In this document: piece after piece, positions 8,297-18,427 of the stretch
Position numbering within the stretch: the stretch's first letter is position 1
Layout of the letters: the number at the start of each line of letters is the position of its first letter
Assembly (NCBI GenBank): GCA_026182355.1
Contig: JAPFBL010000590.1
Location: forward strand, 1-64,000
DNA: 64,000 nt
Direction of reading: 5' to 3'
From: Hermatobates lingyangjiaoensis
Lineage: Eukaryota; Arthropoda; Insecta; Hemiptera; Hermatobatidae
Program-made: the position numbers and the translations under genes
Notes under the pieces: generated by a model
What the model was told of the DNA's origin: nothing
Database searches by the model: none
The model's input: the letters and a program-made list of their open reading frames with translations, nothing else

Positions 8297-9120
8297 GATT
8301 CGATGCGATGTTGACCAATGGGAGTAGAGTTACAGGTCCAAGCGTAAGGTCCCAGTTGCCCGCTGCTCAGCAAAAAGCCTTTGCGTTCTGCCAATAGGTA
8401 TAGAGGTTGCACAGTCCCTCTGTGTTAAATGATGTTTGGCAGAAAACATTAGCCTCACTTTACAGTGAACTCCTGTTCCCTTTCTATTTTTGATTTTTGT
8501 GGTGGTTGGGTGTTGTTGTTGTTGTTTACTATTTTCTGTTACGGATATTGCTGGATATTTAAATGATACTCTCGGTTGTTTACTGCGAAAAGCCGCCTTC
8601 ATCTTCATGCCAACAGGGGTAGAGGTTGCACAGTCCCTCTTGATTATTAAGAGATGTTGACACTGGAATCCAACTTCTTCTCGTAGAAACATCTTCAAGT
8701 GAAGATGTTTCATACTTGAAGATGTTTCTACGAGAAGAAGTTGGATTCCAGTGTCAACATCTCTTAATAATCAAGAGGGACTGTGCAACCTCTACCCCTG
8801 TTGGCATGAAGATGAAGGCGGCTTTTCGCAGTAAACAACCGAGAGTATCATTTAAATATCCAGCAATATCCGTAACAGAAAATAGTAAACAACAACAACA
8901 ACACCCAACCACCACAAAAATCAAAAATAGAAAGGGAACAGGAGTTCACTGTAAAGTGAGGCTAATGTTTTCTGCCAAACATCATTTAACACAGAGGGAC
9001 TGTGCAACCTCTATACCTATTGGCAGAACGCAAAGGCTTTTTGCTGAGCAGCGGGCAACTGGGACCTTACGCTTGGACCTGTAACTCTACTCCCATTGGT
9101 CAACATCGCATCGAATCATA
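8297..9120. repeat. Large palindrome with about 400-bp arms
   Basis: GATTCGATGCGATGTTGACC at 8297 is read back at the right end (about 9119). The arms meet near 8707 at CATCTTCAAG/CTTGAAGATG with a short spacer. Arm identity is very high. Both arms hold a mirrored open frame of about 122 codons (8330-8713 minus, 8716-9084 plus). Within one arm the phrase GGGACTGTGCAACCTCTA occurs twice, about 230 bp apart. It lies in TA-rich DNA right beside the PLE. I recognise no protein domain. Confidence 0.85.
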
Positions 9121-9146
9121 TTCCTTTCCCCGGACAACCCATAGAA

Positions 9147-9153
<7 letters not shown>

Positions 9154-9187
<34 letters not shown>
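9154..9187. repeat. (TA)n microsatellite
   Basis: About 17 TA units separate the large palindrome from the next foldback. Confidence 0.9.
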
Positions 9188-9188
<1 letters not shown>

Positions 9189-9221
9189 TTCGAATAAAAT
9201 GAAAGGTCCGTGTGGACAATA

Positions 9222-9362
9222 AACACTTTAACACATAGAAAAGAACACAGAAAGACACTACAGAACTCACTTCGACGACGGATGTCGAAATATCGAAGTG
9301 AGTTCTGTAGTGTCTTTCTGTGTTCTTTTCTATGTGTTAAAGTGTGTATATATATATATATA
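9222..9362. repeat. Foldback element F2 (TCGAAGTGAG group)
   Basis: Arms at 9228-9275 and 9293-9345 are perfect complements (ACACTTTAACACATAGAAAA at the left end) around a GACGACGGATGTCGAAATAT loop. The loop keeps stem II and GAAA of the hammerhead-like motif but has lost the CTGATGA core that the sister piece at 40.93 kb retains. (TA)n lies on the right. Confidence 0.8.
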
Positions 9363-9406
9363 TGCATATAAGTTATGTTTTCTTATATTGAAATTTTTTT
9401 TTAAAA

Positions 9407-9785
9407 AGTTAAGTTGCTCTTTTTTGATTACTTGTTGCTCTTTATACAAATTACTTTATATTTTAATATAATATTTACTATTAGCATTTACTAATAGGAG
9501 TCTGTATGAATAAGATAAATGTAAAGTCTAAGATAATACAAGAATCAATTAGATACAAAACTCATGAGGCAAGACTTAAGTTTTACAAGATTGACTGAGG
9601 GTCTGACAAAACTGACTGGTTTGACAAGGCGTGTGGATTTGACAAGACTGGAGATGCATGGCAGTCTCTTATATAAAGAATGATGACATACATTGCGATT
9701 CTAAACCCAATACTCCTGGACTCCTAGACAGTCCGGTGCATCTGGCTCTGGAATAAAGAAGGTGGTTGTTCATTACCATTTAACT
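9407..9785 (-). repeat. 3' LTR of a gypsy-like (errantivirus-type) element
   Basis: Read on the minus strand, the 379-bp block starts AGTTAA and ends TTAACT, the inverted ends typical of gypsy/errantivirus LTRs. A purine tract (AGGGAGGAGG, 9786-9795) lies immediately upstream, as expected for the polypurine primer site. A TATATAAGA promoter box is inside (9667-9675). No matching 5' LTR is in the window, so target duplication cannot be checked. Confidence 0.75.
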
Positions 9786-9795
9786 CCTCCTCCCT
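9786..9795 (-). promoter_or_regulatory. Polypurine tract
   Basis: AGGGAGGAGG on the minus strand touches the first base of the LTR, the position used to prime plus-strand DNA in retroelements. Confidence 0.65.
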
Positions 9796-9892
9796 TAGAA
9801 TGAAGCTCCTCCTAGTAGCATGACTTCTTCAAGTTGATTGTCCTGTTGTCTTTGAGTAGGTGTGGTTAACTTCCATATGGTTGATACCTTTT

Positions 9893-10130
9893 TTTTATTT
9901 TCTTTTTAAGATGAAACCAAACACTACTACTAACAATATCACATTTTAACACTACAGTCCTTGCACTGGGAATGTGGAATCAATAATTTGTGTCTACTTC
10001 TCTGTAGGTTAACGGTATACATGGTTCTTGATTAAGGAAAGTTTTAAATTTAATAGTTATATTGGGCATACTATCGTCCTCAAACTTTAACTTTACGTCT
10101 GCCAATAGGTGAGGCTGACCAGTGGTTTTT
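9893..10130 (-). pseudogene. Probable env C-terminal remnant of the gypsy-like element
   Basis: Between the env-like frame and the polypurine tract the minus strand keeps one frame nearly open for about 75 codons, with a single TGA. It ends with an uncharged stretch followed by a basic tail (KKKIKKRYQPYGS), as in a membrane anchor plus cytoplasmic tail. Position fits the end of Env. The match is by layout only, not by a firm family motif. Confidence 0.4.
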
Positions 10131-10161
10131 TAAAAAAAAAATTAAGCTTCTCCCGCTATAT

Positions 10162-10985
10162 TTAATAGTTGAATTTCCTGTCTTTTTCAGGAAAATTCCT
10201 TTTAAGAATTTGAATTCTACATTCAGACTCCTTAAATATAGCTAAGTATTTATTAATTTCTTTAATATAATTTATTTTATTTTCATCTTTATTGACGTTT
10301 ACATATTTACAAGACTTTGTTTTTGTTGAAACTAATATTTGTTCTTCGCAATGTGTAATTTGATGAAAATTATCATCACACAAATAAGTCTCATGTTCCG
10401 AGCACTTACCCTCCAATGCCAAGATAGAACTGTCTTCACTTTTCAAGAAATATTTACTTTCAGTTAATATTGAGACAAACTTATCTTCTACTTCAGGCGG
10501 AATTGGGAGTAATTTAAAGTATGTGTATGTATTTGTTGAGTATAGAGACACGTCTAATAAGAAAGTCACTTGATCATGGCTTATTTCAGAATGAATATTT
10601 ATTAATGATTCTAGTTCAATCATATTTTCATATTTTAATTCTACGGGTAATACACCTGGAAGGGAATATTCTTTGATTGCCTTTAATTCTTTGTATAATT
10701 GGTTTGAAGACATGATGCTAAGCTGCAACGTTTGCAGTTTACAAAATGTGATAGCATTTTCTATTTCTTCTAATGTATTTAACATTATGTTAATTGCAAT
10801 TCCTATTTGATTTAACAAGTCCTTTTTCTTTTTTATTCTATTTGCATTATTCAGATTGTTCAGTTCTTTCTTTAGTTCTTCTGAATTGCATTGAATATTT
10901 TTTAAATTGTTGTTATAGTTTATTATCATATCTTTACTAACAGAGTACTGGTTGGCTGTTTGCCCTTCTAAATGTTTTGAATTTT
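10162..10985 (-). pseudogene. Env fusion-protein-like fragment (gypsy/errantivirus type)
   Basis: A frame of roughly 275 codons (255 from the internal ATG at 10929) resembles the middle of insect-retrovirus and baculovirus F-type envelope proteins. It has a helical, coiled-coil-like region, then the segment FKLLPIPPEV, a KYFLKSEDSS strand, and spaced cysteines (GKCSEHETYLC, HCEEQ, SCKYV) in the family order. Just upstream, in another frame, DSYDGERFDKI resembles the stretch that follows the fusion-peptide region, so a frameshift lies near 10,965. The receptor-binding part is absent and no signal peptide is present. It is a dead relic. Confidence 0.6.
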
Positions 10986-11029
10986 ATCGAATCTTTCTCC
11001 GTCATAGGAGTCCTGAAATGAATTTAATA

Positions 11030-11190
11030 ACACTGCCTAGACAATTTATGAGTCTTATTGACTTATGGATTAATAAATGATTTTGAACTGCCAGTATCTA
11101 TTATTATTTTAAATCTGTGTGGGGTAAAATGAAGTAAGGTAGAATTCTGAAATTGTTGTTTAAATTCATTATTTGGGATGATGTGATGTC
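11030..11190 (-). pseudogene. Retroviral-type aspartic protease fragment
   Basis: Minus-strand reading gives IIDTGSSKSFINP, the active-site D-T-G-S/A-S block of retropepsins, followed by a stop. It lies about 100 bp upstream of the env-like fragment, so RT, RNase H and integrase are missing between them. The codon for the catalytic Asp is at 11,096-11,098. Confidence 0.55.
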
Positions 11191-11211
11191 GAGGCGTTTT
11201 CTTCAAAAAAA

Positions 11212-12400
11212 TTATTTAAAGTATTCTTTGCTTTCTGAATGTTTTGTGTTTTGAGGGTGTTTAGAATTTGTTTGTGGAGTTTCTAAAGTGTACGTTTGCT
11301 TTTGTGGTTTAAATTTATTCAAAAATGTGTTTCGTGAAGAAATCGACATGGGTGGTGTCGGTTTGTACATTTGTGATAGGTTTGGCGGGTTGTATTGTTT
11401 GCTCTCCAGATTGCTCCATGACCTTCCTCCGTGCATAGAACGCATTTTACATTTTCTGCTGGCACTTTTTTCGGCCAGGGGCAAGCAAGAGTGTCGTGGC
11501 TTCACGCAACGAAGTGGCAAGTTGCACCAGTTTCTTGTATGTCCAGATAGCTGGCAGCGTTTGCATTGAACCAGGCGTCTCTTTGGTAGAAGGCTCCTCT
11601 ACCTTAACAATGCAGAAGCATAAAGTCTTTATTAGAAAAACTTCCTTGTTATTTACATTTGGAGCTAGATCGATGAAAAACAAGTGTCTAGACTCGTTGT
11701 TTTTTCCTTTAATGTTTATAATATTCAAACAGTTGTGACCCTTTGATTCTAAGTCTGATTTGATGAAGTCTAGTGGAATAGAATGGTGAAGATTCCTCAC
11801 CACCACTCTGTAGGGTCTTTCTTCTTTTAATGAGTGGGTGAAGAACTCAAAATTATTTTGAAGCGCATGGCGTGAGAGATTTCTCCATTGGTCAGATGAT
11901 TTGACCTGGACGCTAATTGAATCCTCTCTCACCTTACACGAGAAGTTAGTTTCACCGACAACTTTCTTTAGAGTTGAAATTAAGTTTCCGTAGTTTTTTA
12001 CATTTCTGAAATAAATTAGAGGTGGTTTTGGAGCAGTTTGACTAACTGTGCAGGGTTGGAGAGTAGCAGTATCGTCATCTTCATTGTAAAGAAGCCTAAA
12101 CCTGTTGGCTGTTGTGATGTTGGCAGAGGCTTGTTTATTGGCAGGTGTGAATGTTTCACTTGCTTGATTGTTTATAATATTGTTTTCCATCTCGTTTGGG
12201 CTGGTTGGATTAATCACATTTTTCTAAACCAATTCTATTTTGTCATCGTTAGATGAACTGGAGCAGTTTAACCTTCGCTTTTTCTTTTTATTTTTTGACT
12301 TACTCAAGAAATCTACTGACTCTTCGTTGGGCAGAGTAGAGTTTGAATCACTCAACTCTGACATGTTAACTCTAGGTTTTAATGACTTACGGAGCGTCAT
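11212..12400 (-). pseudogene. Jockey-type LINE ORF1 (gag-like), broken
   Basis: The frame starts at ATG 12,400 (MTLRKSLKPRVNMSELSD), with an acidic and then a K-rich segment. It meets an in-frame TAG at 12,224-12,226 and continues in the same frame to about 11,560. The middle (YFRNVKNYGNLISTLKKVVG through YRVVVRNLHHSIPLDFIKSD) is the PRE-type RNA-binding region of Jockey ORF1. A frameshift near 11,570 then moves the reading to another frame with the zinc knuckle CKRCQLSGHTRNWC and a decayed second knuckle, ending at 11,212. ORF1 of these LINEs coats the RNA. No ORF2 follows, as sequence of the gypsy-like element begins within about 30 bp. Confidence 0.65.
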
Positions 12401-12443
12401 TTTAAGTCAATACAAATGATTACACTTTTGATGGAAAACGGAA

Positions 12444-12695
12444 TCAATTGAATTTCTCAAAATAGGAACCCGATGGAACACTCCTTTTCACATGACGGGC
12501 AGGGGCAAAGTTCGTCCTACACAACCATTGAAACTTATCACATTTGTCCGAACATGGTTTGAGAGGCATATTATTTCCATATTCAGGACACACATACTCT
12601 CTCGCAATCAATCCCAGATCCATGCATACATTAAGCACACGTTCTGCACTAGCATTTCTCAAATCATTAAAAAAGAACAAACCTAAACGTTCCAT
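12444..12695 (-). pseudogene. Merlin/IS1016-like transposase N-terminal fragment
   Basis: From MERLGLF the frame reads LIAREYVCPEYGNNMPLKPC, then DKFQWLCR and HVKRSVPSGSYFEKFN. This order (zinc-ribbon strand, F-W-C-R, then a K/R-S-x-R/P-x-G-S-x-F block) is that of Merlin and IS1595-group transposases. The second cysteine of the ribbon is a Tyr and the DDE domain is absent. The upstream 62 codons (to 12,881) do not look related. It separates two Jockey ORF1 pieces. Confidence 0.55.
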
Positions 12696-12975
12696 ATCCA
12701 AAAAGAGAAATAAGTTGGCTAATTTGGAAGCAACGGAAAAAAAAGAGGCACAAACTAAACCACATGGAGCGTGTAAGAAGGTTATGAAGAGGTATCTAGT
12801 TACTGTTTTTGCCAGTAGTTTGAATAATTGACCAATTAAAATGAATGATTGCAGTGGAATATTGACATGCGCAAATGACATGGACTGACTCCAATATTAA
12901 TAGTAGATATCGATACCCAACCGTCTGTCTCCCGGCTGTCAGAGCTGTTATTCAGCCGCCATCTTACACCCTATT

Positions 12976-13689
12976 CTACATTTCAACCATTTCTTCCTTG
13001 GAACAACTATAATAGCGTATTATTTCTATTTTTAGCCTATTAGCGTTTATTTGTAGGCAAAATAGGTTGGAGATGTCCAGTAGACCCTCACTTGTTGTCG
13101 CAAATTCAAATATAGGCAGTTTTTTAGGGAGATTAATGTCTTCGTCTATCTTTCTCAATGATGTCAATCGTGTGATACTTAATGTTTATATCTTTAGACA
13201 TTTGTTCCTGTCTAAGTTCTTCTGTTTCTTAGAGTGGTTGGAAAGTATTTAATCACATATCTACTGGTTTTTGTCTCCCAGCTTGGTGTTTAGGTATGAA
13301 ACTCTTCAGTGCTTTTTGAAGCAGTCTAAAGTCTTCTTCATTGTTGGCTTGCAATCTTATTTCTCTACCACCTGTATTTGCTGCATAAAGTTTATTAATT
13401 GAAGAGTTCAATTTTTTAAATTTTAATAAACTGTGACATGTTGTTTACTAGGAAAGGTGGTGGCAATTTATTTATCTTGTCATTTTTGCCATAGAATCAG
13501 TGGGCATAGTTTTATTTTCTGTATCTGCCTGTTTCTTTGGTATTGACCAAAGTGAATCCGTCCTTTTCTGCTGTTGTTTCAAACAGGTCAACCATTTGGG
13601 AATTTCTCGTTAATTGTTTTTATGATGTTTCTGGTGCTTTCTTGCAAAAGAATTAACTGCTCTTGCAGTTTGAAAAACTCTTCTGACAT
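12976..13689 (-). pseudogene. Second Jockey-type LINE ORF1 remnant
   Basis: Recognisable blocks lie in order but in different frames: MSEEFFKLQEQLILLQEST (coiled-coil-like start, 13,689), DGFTLV and NTKETGR, then INKLYAANTGGREIRLQAN with DFRLLQKALKSFIPKHQ, and finally a clean frame at 13,167-12,976 with TSLRKIDEDINLPKKLPIFE and an ISNLFCLQIN segment. That is the PRE-region plus the stretch just before the zinc knuckles. At least three frameshifts or stops intervene. The knuckles are missing because the sequence ends at the Merlin-like block. Confidence 0.55.
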
Positions 13690-13788
13690 GTTCTACTTTG
13701 CAGTCAGTTGAAAAAATGCACAGAATGGATGAGTGAAACGATTGTAAAGGTGAAAAAAAAACATTTATATGGGATTGATATTGAAAAA

Positions 13789-14091
13789 TTAGAATGATGA
13801 AATAAATAAAGATATGGGGATTCGATCCCCAATACTCACTGGAGGGAGTGATGCCGCCTTCTTTTGAGCTCTGGTCAGAGGAGGGTCCCTCGTCTTGGTC
13901 TCTTTCCTCAGAGATTTTTTCGTCCTTTTTACTTTAGGCGTTGCAGTTCGAATCTCTCCTTGCCCTTCTCCTGCTTCCTGTAGCGGAACTGTTTTAGTAT
14001 TCTGAGAGCCGGTAGGTTTGTCCAAAAAATTTTCCCCATACATTTCCTGACGGCTAACCAGCTCCGTCAGACCCGGGCTCGACCCAGACAT
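13789..14091 (-). CDS. Possible LINE ORF1 5' piece
   Basis: A 100-codon frame starting MSGSSPGLTELVSRQEMYGE is rich in K, R, P and T, like the disordered start of LINE gag-like proteins. It lies downstream of a GC-rich leader-like region and upstream of the ORF1 remnant at 13.7 kb on the same strand. No domain is identifiable. It may be the original N-terminus of that ORF1. Confidence 0.3.
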   Translation of the reverse strand: MSGSSPGLTELVSRQEMYGENFLDKPTGSQNTKTVPLQEAGEGQGEIRTATPKVKRTKKSLRKETKTRDPPLTRAQKKAASLPPVSIGDRIPISLFISSF

Positions 14092-15185
14092 CGCGGTGGC
14101 TTCACCAACGAAATTTCGTTGAGGTGTTTTTGCAAGGTTTTGGCTATGCTGTGTATCCTGTGCGTTCTGTATGCTATGAGTACGTCGTCCGCATAGAGCG
14201 CCTCCATGGCGTCGCTGCGTTTACTTTGTCTGACCAGCACCTACACGCTGACAGTTTAAGGACTACCCTTATCCTTGAGGATTTGGTCGTCCCCCTCCAA
14301 GGAGGGAAGTACCCGTTCCCCCGGGCCAGGGCTCATTAAAAATGAGTACCAGTATAGGAGCATTTGCCAATAAATGTTCCCGCCCACTGGTGAGGACCGG
14401 AGGTCTAGCTCCCCCTTGGTGTTATGCAGACACCCGCCCGAGAAGATACTGCTTCTCACACAGCGACACATCACATACGATCATTTGTGTCTACTCTACC
14501 TGAGTAAGGAACCACAGCCACCACGAGTCCGACCGCATGACGAGGCATGAGTGACAACCTGATGGAGAGAAAGGATAGATAAAGTAAAATTTAAAATGAA
14601 TAAAATAACATGAAAATCACTCATGGGCTTGGAGCCTCGTCCCCGTGGTACCGACAGTATTTTAAGAGCTCTCGGGTGGAACTCCGGACCTAAGTCCTAC
14701 TGAACAGCTATTGGCAGCTGTGTGGGTCAGTGGCCCTTAGAAAGGAAAAGAAAAAGGAAGAAATAGATGAAGAAAGTAAGGAGAGGGGGAAAAAAAAAAT
14801 TCCCTAGCATGGAAGAAGTATGCAGAATATAGCCCTACAAAGAAGACCGATGGAGAGCCGCCCCCTGCCCGGGAGCCCACCAGGCAAACAGGAGCCAGAG
14901 GGGGAGGTCATTCCTCCCCCCGTCGCCCCAGCCAGGCCACCAGTGAAAGCCCCCGACAGCCTGACGGCCAGGATAAGGTCCCCGCGCGCCCCGGCCGACC
15001 GCCAGCGCGGCAAGAGTAAAGAGAGCCGGAGGTCCTCCATCCCCCACCGGCAGGCAGCCAGCCAAGGCACGCACCAGACCCCCCCCCCCCCCCCCCCATG
15101 AGACCGCTCTCCGAGACCCCACGACAGGTACCGGCCTTAAAGAGAGGATCTTGTGGAAGGTTGGGTGGGTCACCAACCCATTCGA
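14092..15185 (-). other. GC-rich LINE leader-like region
   Basis: Base composition jumps from AT-rich to strongly GC-rich here, with many overlapping open frames on both strands that show no shared motif and are most likely composition artefacts. A run of about 20 C lies at 15,078-15,097. Position and composition suggest the 5' leader of a LINE on the minus strand, or the 3' tail of the R1-type LINE that starts upstream. I cannot decide. Confidence 0.4.
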
Positions 15186-15325
15186 ACTGGCTGCATACTT
15201 CTCCAGAGAATAAAAATAGCTCTATAGTAGAATTTGTCCTGACCTTCATCCTCAAGCTGACATGATGACACATTGTTAGATCATAAATTTTATGAAGGTC
15301 CATAGTAAATTATCATAATTAATTG

Positions 15326-18300
15326 TTATTCTGAAGATTGGTCGGAGTCCTGAGGGACTATGAAAGGCTTATTCTTCGAATATTGACTTCCATTAGAATA
15401 ATCATTTTTCAATCTTGTCAAAATCAGATCTGTGACGTATTTTTTAAATATCGGAAAAGTGAGGTTATTCCTGATGAGGCTGGAAATGTTTGGAGGCCAT
15501 CTTGTACCCTGAGATTCTAGTTGAAACATGAAGTTTAATCTTTTGTAGGAATATTTAGTACAATAGAAAATCAGATGAGCAGGGGTATCTTTTTCATTGC
15601 GCTTACAGTCTTGACAGTATGGGTTTTGAGTTTTTTTAATTTTGAAAAGGAAATCTCTGAAAGGACCATGACCTGTTAGAATTTGAGATAATGCAAAATT
15701 TAGTTTGAAATGTTTTAGTTTCATAAATGATTGTATGTCGCCAATACTTTTTAATAAATGTTTATTTCTGTCATCTTTTCTTGCGTTTTTAATCCAAATT
15801 CTTATGCAATAATTTCGAATAGTATTTTTGATTTCATTGAAACTAGTGTTTTCGGGGTAGGGGATATATTTACGAAGGAATCTGATAGAGCATGGTATAT
15901 GGTTTTTAAAATCTTCTATTAAGTTGATCTCTAACAGACGATATGTTGGTGGAAGAACTTGATTGATAAGGCATAAAGAATCAGTAGACACTGTTTTATA
16001 GGCATGAGATATAGTAATGAGACTTGAGCGAGAAATGCGGTTTAGGATGTTGTGATAATATGGTGGAACTCTTCTAAACCAGGCATTTGCGCCGTATAAC
16101 ATAATACTTTCTGAGATAGCTCTGTATGCAATTTTGAGTTGGTTGTATCGAAGGCCCCATCTGTAACCTGCACAAGCTTTGAAAATTTGGAATTTTTTAG
16201 TTATTGTAATTCTTAAATTTTGAATATGGTTAATAAAATTGAAATTTTTGTTTAAGTGAACGCCCAAAATTTTTATCGATTTTTGAAATTTGATTGGAAA
16301 GTTATTAATTTTAATAATAGGTAATCTTTTTAGATGCCCTTTTAATAGGATTGCGTTTGACTTACTGGGTTCGATCTCCAAGCCAACTGAATCCGTCCAG
16401 GTTTTCATGCAACAAATAATTTCCTTTGTAGTATTTTCTATGGTTCTTCTAGAATGTCCTTCTATGATCATAAAAATATCGTCTGCGAAAGCAATGAATT
16501 TAATTTGGTTATTTGATAGAATGTTAAGTAGATCATTGACATATAAATTCCAAAATATTGGTGACAAAACCGATCCTTGAGGGCAGCCTCTAACTAAACT
16601 ATGTTTAATATTAGAGTGTTTTCCAGAATAAAATAGAAAACGATTATTGAAGTAGCTGTTGATAATATTTAGCAGATTATTGTTGCAATTTAGCTTTTGT
16701 AACTTTTGTAGTAGAATTTGATGTTTTATAGAATTAAAGGCATCTTTAATATCAATAGAAAGACCAACAATAAGTTTTGCTTGTGAATCATCTATGGACT
16801 GGAAAAGAGAATTTAAGGCTTTAGTTGTTGAGGACTTTCTCCTGAAACCAAATTGAAGATTGTTTAGAATATCATTATAGTTTATTGAGTGTTCCAATTT
16901 CTTTTTAATATAGATTTCAAAAATTTTAGCTAGTGAAGATAAAAGAGAAATTGGTCTGAATTTATTTGAATTCCTTTTAGGAATAAGTAATATTTTTGCA
17001 ATTTTCCAGCTATTTGGAAAGTATCCAATTTGGAGACAAGAATGAAACAGCATTATCAGATGTGGAGCAAGGATTTCACCACCGTGTTTTAACATTTTAT
17101 TTGTAATTTGGTCTAGTCCAGGTGCACTATTACCTCTTCTGGAATTGATGATCTCTATTAAAATATCTTCTTGAGCCAGGTCATCTCCTATTTCGGGCGT
17201 AAAAAATTCATGAAAGCGGTGATCTTCTCTAATTGGGAACATTTTTATTAATATATTTTCTGCTGTGGTTGACCACGATAAAGAGTTCTCCGTAGATAAA
17301 GGGCAGTGTGGAGGTCGTTTTAAAACTCTCCAAAATTTATTCCATGGTGTCTTCTTATTTCCTTCTTTAACAAATTTGTTCCAAGCTTTCATTTTGGATA
17401 CTTTAATAGTAATGTGGTAATCTTTTTGGGCTGTTTTGTAATCTTGCACAGCAGATTGAGACAAATTTGTACGTAGACGACGTTTAAGTCGTTGAACAAT
17501 TGCTTTTTTATTAGTTAAGTCCTTAGACCACCAGTGAGGACGACCAAGTCTATTCTTAACAGAGACCCTTACACACGACTGGATAATTGAGTTGGTGATT
17601 ATTTCTAGATTGTTGTCTATGTCCGTTTGATTTTCTAGTTTTACCGGGGAGAAGTCCAGTTTGTTTATTAATGAATGTTTATATTCATTCACATCCTTTA
17701 TTAAAAATTTTGTTAGGTTTTGTACTTTTATATTGTGGTTTAAGGTCCATTCAAAGGTAATAATGTTATGGTCGGAAGGAATAATTTTATTATGGATTTT
17801 CCAATCTTTTATTTTTCCAAAATTTATATTTTTAGCCAATGATAAATCTATGTTACTGTTTCCTTGTGATCTAACGTATTTACCTGAATAAGTTGGAAAT
17901 TTAGACGGTGAATTAAGAAGAGTTAGTCCATTAGATGATATAAATAATTCTGTTAGCAGACCTCTGGGATCGGTTTTAATATTGAACCATTCTTTAGATT
18001 TGGAATTAAAATCGCCACATATAAAGATGGGATAGCCTTGAATTTTTAAAAGAATTTCTTGTAATTGATGTAAGCTGGTTTTGATAGGGGTGTTTGCATG
18101 GCAGTAAACAGAAACTAAAAAGAAAGTGATATGGCCAAAACTAATTGAACATGTGGTCACAAATTTAGATGAAAATTGTTCCAAGACACATACATCGAAA
18201 AGATCATTTCTAATTACAATTGCGCAGTAAGAATTTTCTTTTGGTAAAATACACCTGTAACCTGGACCTAATTTTAACTGTTTACGCATATTTAAATTCG

Positions 18301-18427
18301 GTTCTTGAATTAAAAGAATATGTGGATCTAGTTTAGGTAATAAAAGTTGAAGCTCTATACATGCTTTATTGCTTTTCATCATGTTGATTTGAAGAAATCT
18401 TATAGTCTTAGATGGTTGTTTAGTCAT
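15326..18427 (-). CDS. R1-type LINE ORF2: endonuclease and reverse transcriptase
   Basis: 1033 codons from ATG at 18,427 (MTKQPSK). The first 230 residues are an apurinic-type endonuclease: FLQINMMKSNKAC, LIQEPN with catalytic Glu, GDFNSKSKEW, NIDLSLAK, SDHNIITFEW. The RT follows: NSAPGLDQITNKML, KFRPISLLSSLAK, DIKDAFNSI (catalytic Asp), GCPQGSVLSPIFWNLYVNDL, FIAFADDIFMI (catalytic DD), then KILGVHL. Near the C-terminus a CCHC-like knuckle, CQDCKRNEKDTPAHLIFYC, is present. R1 membership is suggested by the QINMMKSN start, the IQEP block and the RGCPQGSVLSP form. There is no internal stop. The start is chosen because ATG overlaps the end of ORF1. Confidence 0.9.
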   Translation of the reverse strand: MTKQPSKTIRFLQINMMKSNKACIELQLLLPKLDPHILLIQEPNLNMRKQLKLGPGYRCILPKENSYCAIVIRNDLFDVCVLEQFSSKFVTTCSISFGHITFFLVSVYCHANTPIKTSLHQLQEILLKIQGYPIFICGDFNSKSKEWFNIKTDPRGLLTELFISSNGLTLLNSPSKFPTYSGKYVRSQGNSNIDLSLAKNINFGKIKDWKIHNKIIPSDHNIITFEWTLNHNIKVQNLTKFLIKDVNEYKHSLINKLDFSPVKLENQTDIDNNLEIITNSIIQSCVRVSVKNRLGRPHWWSKDLTNKKAIVQRLKRRLRTNLSQSAVQDYKTAQKDYHITIKVSKMKAWNKFVKEGNKKTPWNKFWRVLKRPPHCPLSTENSLSWSTTAENILIKMFPIREDHRFHEFFTPEIGDDLAQEDILIEIINSRRGNSAPGLDQITNKMLKHGGEILAPHLIMLFHSCLQIGYFPNSWKIAKILLIPKRNSNKFRPISLLSSLAKIFEIYIKKKLEHSINYNDILNNLQFGFRRKSSTTKALNSLFQSIDDSQAKLIVGLSIDIKDAFNSIKHQILLQKLQKLNCNNNLLNIINSYFNNRFLFYSGKHSNIKHSLVRGCPQGSVLSPIFWNLYVNDLLNILSNNQIKFIAFADDIFMIIEGHSRRTIENTTKEIICCMKTWTDSVGLEIEPSKSNAILLKGHLKRLPIIKINNFPIKFQKSIKILGVHLNKNFNFINHIQNLRITITKKFQIFKACAGYRWGLRYNQLKIAYRAISESIMLYGANAWFRRVPPYYHNILNRISRSSLITISHAYKTVSTDSLCLINQVLPPTYRLLEINLIEDFKNHIPCSIRFLRKYIPYPENTSFNEIKNTIRNYCIRIWIKNARKDDRNKHLLKSIGDIQSFMKLKHFKLNFALSQILTGHGPFRDFLFKIKKTQNPYCQDCKRNEKDTPAHLIFYCTKYSYKRLNFMFQLESQGTRWPPNISSLIRNNLTFPIFKKYVTDLILTRLKNDYSNGSQYSKNKPFIVPQDSDQSSE

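Noticed and set aside
8330..9084. Two real genes in the mirrored 122-codon frames
   Set aside because: The frames are identical because the arms are palindromic. No domain, splice or promoter support.
8716..9084. Hammerhead motif in the large palindrome
   Set aside because: A CATGAAGATGAAGG stretch resembles the core, but no hairpin, GAAA or stem I partner follows.
9149..9367. YIYIYI-type frames near (TA)n tracts (also at 4309, 40834, 41363)
   Set aside because: Pure translation of (TA)n microsatellites.
14804..15303. Several overlapping 88-131-codon frames
   Set aside because: They lie in a GC-rich block where stop codons are rare on both strands; none has a domain and they overlap one another.
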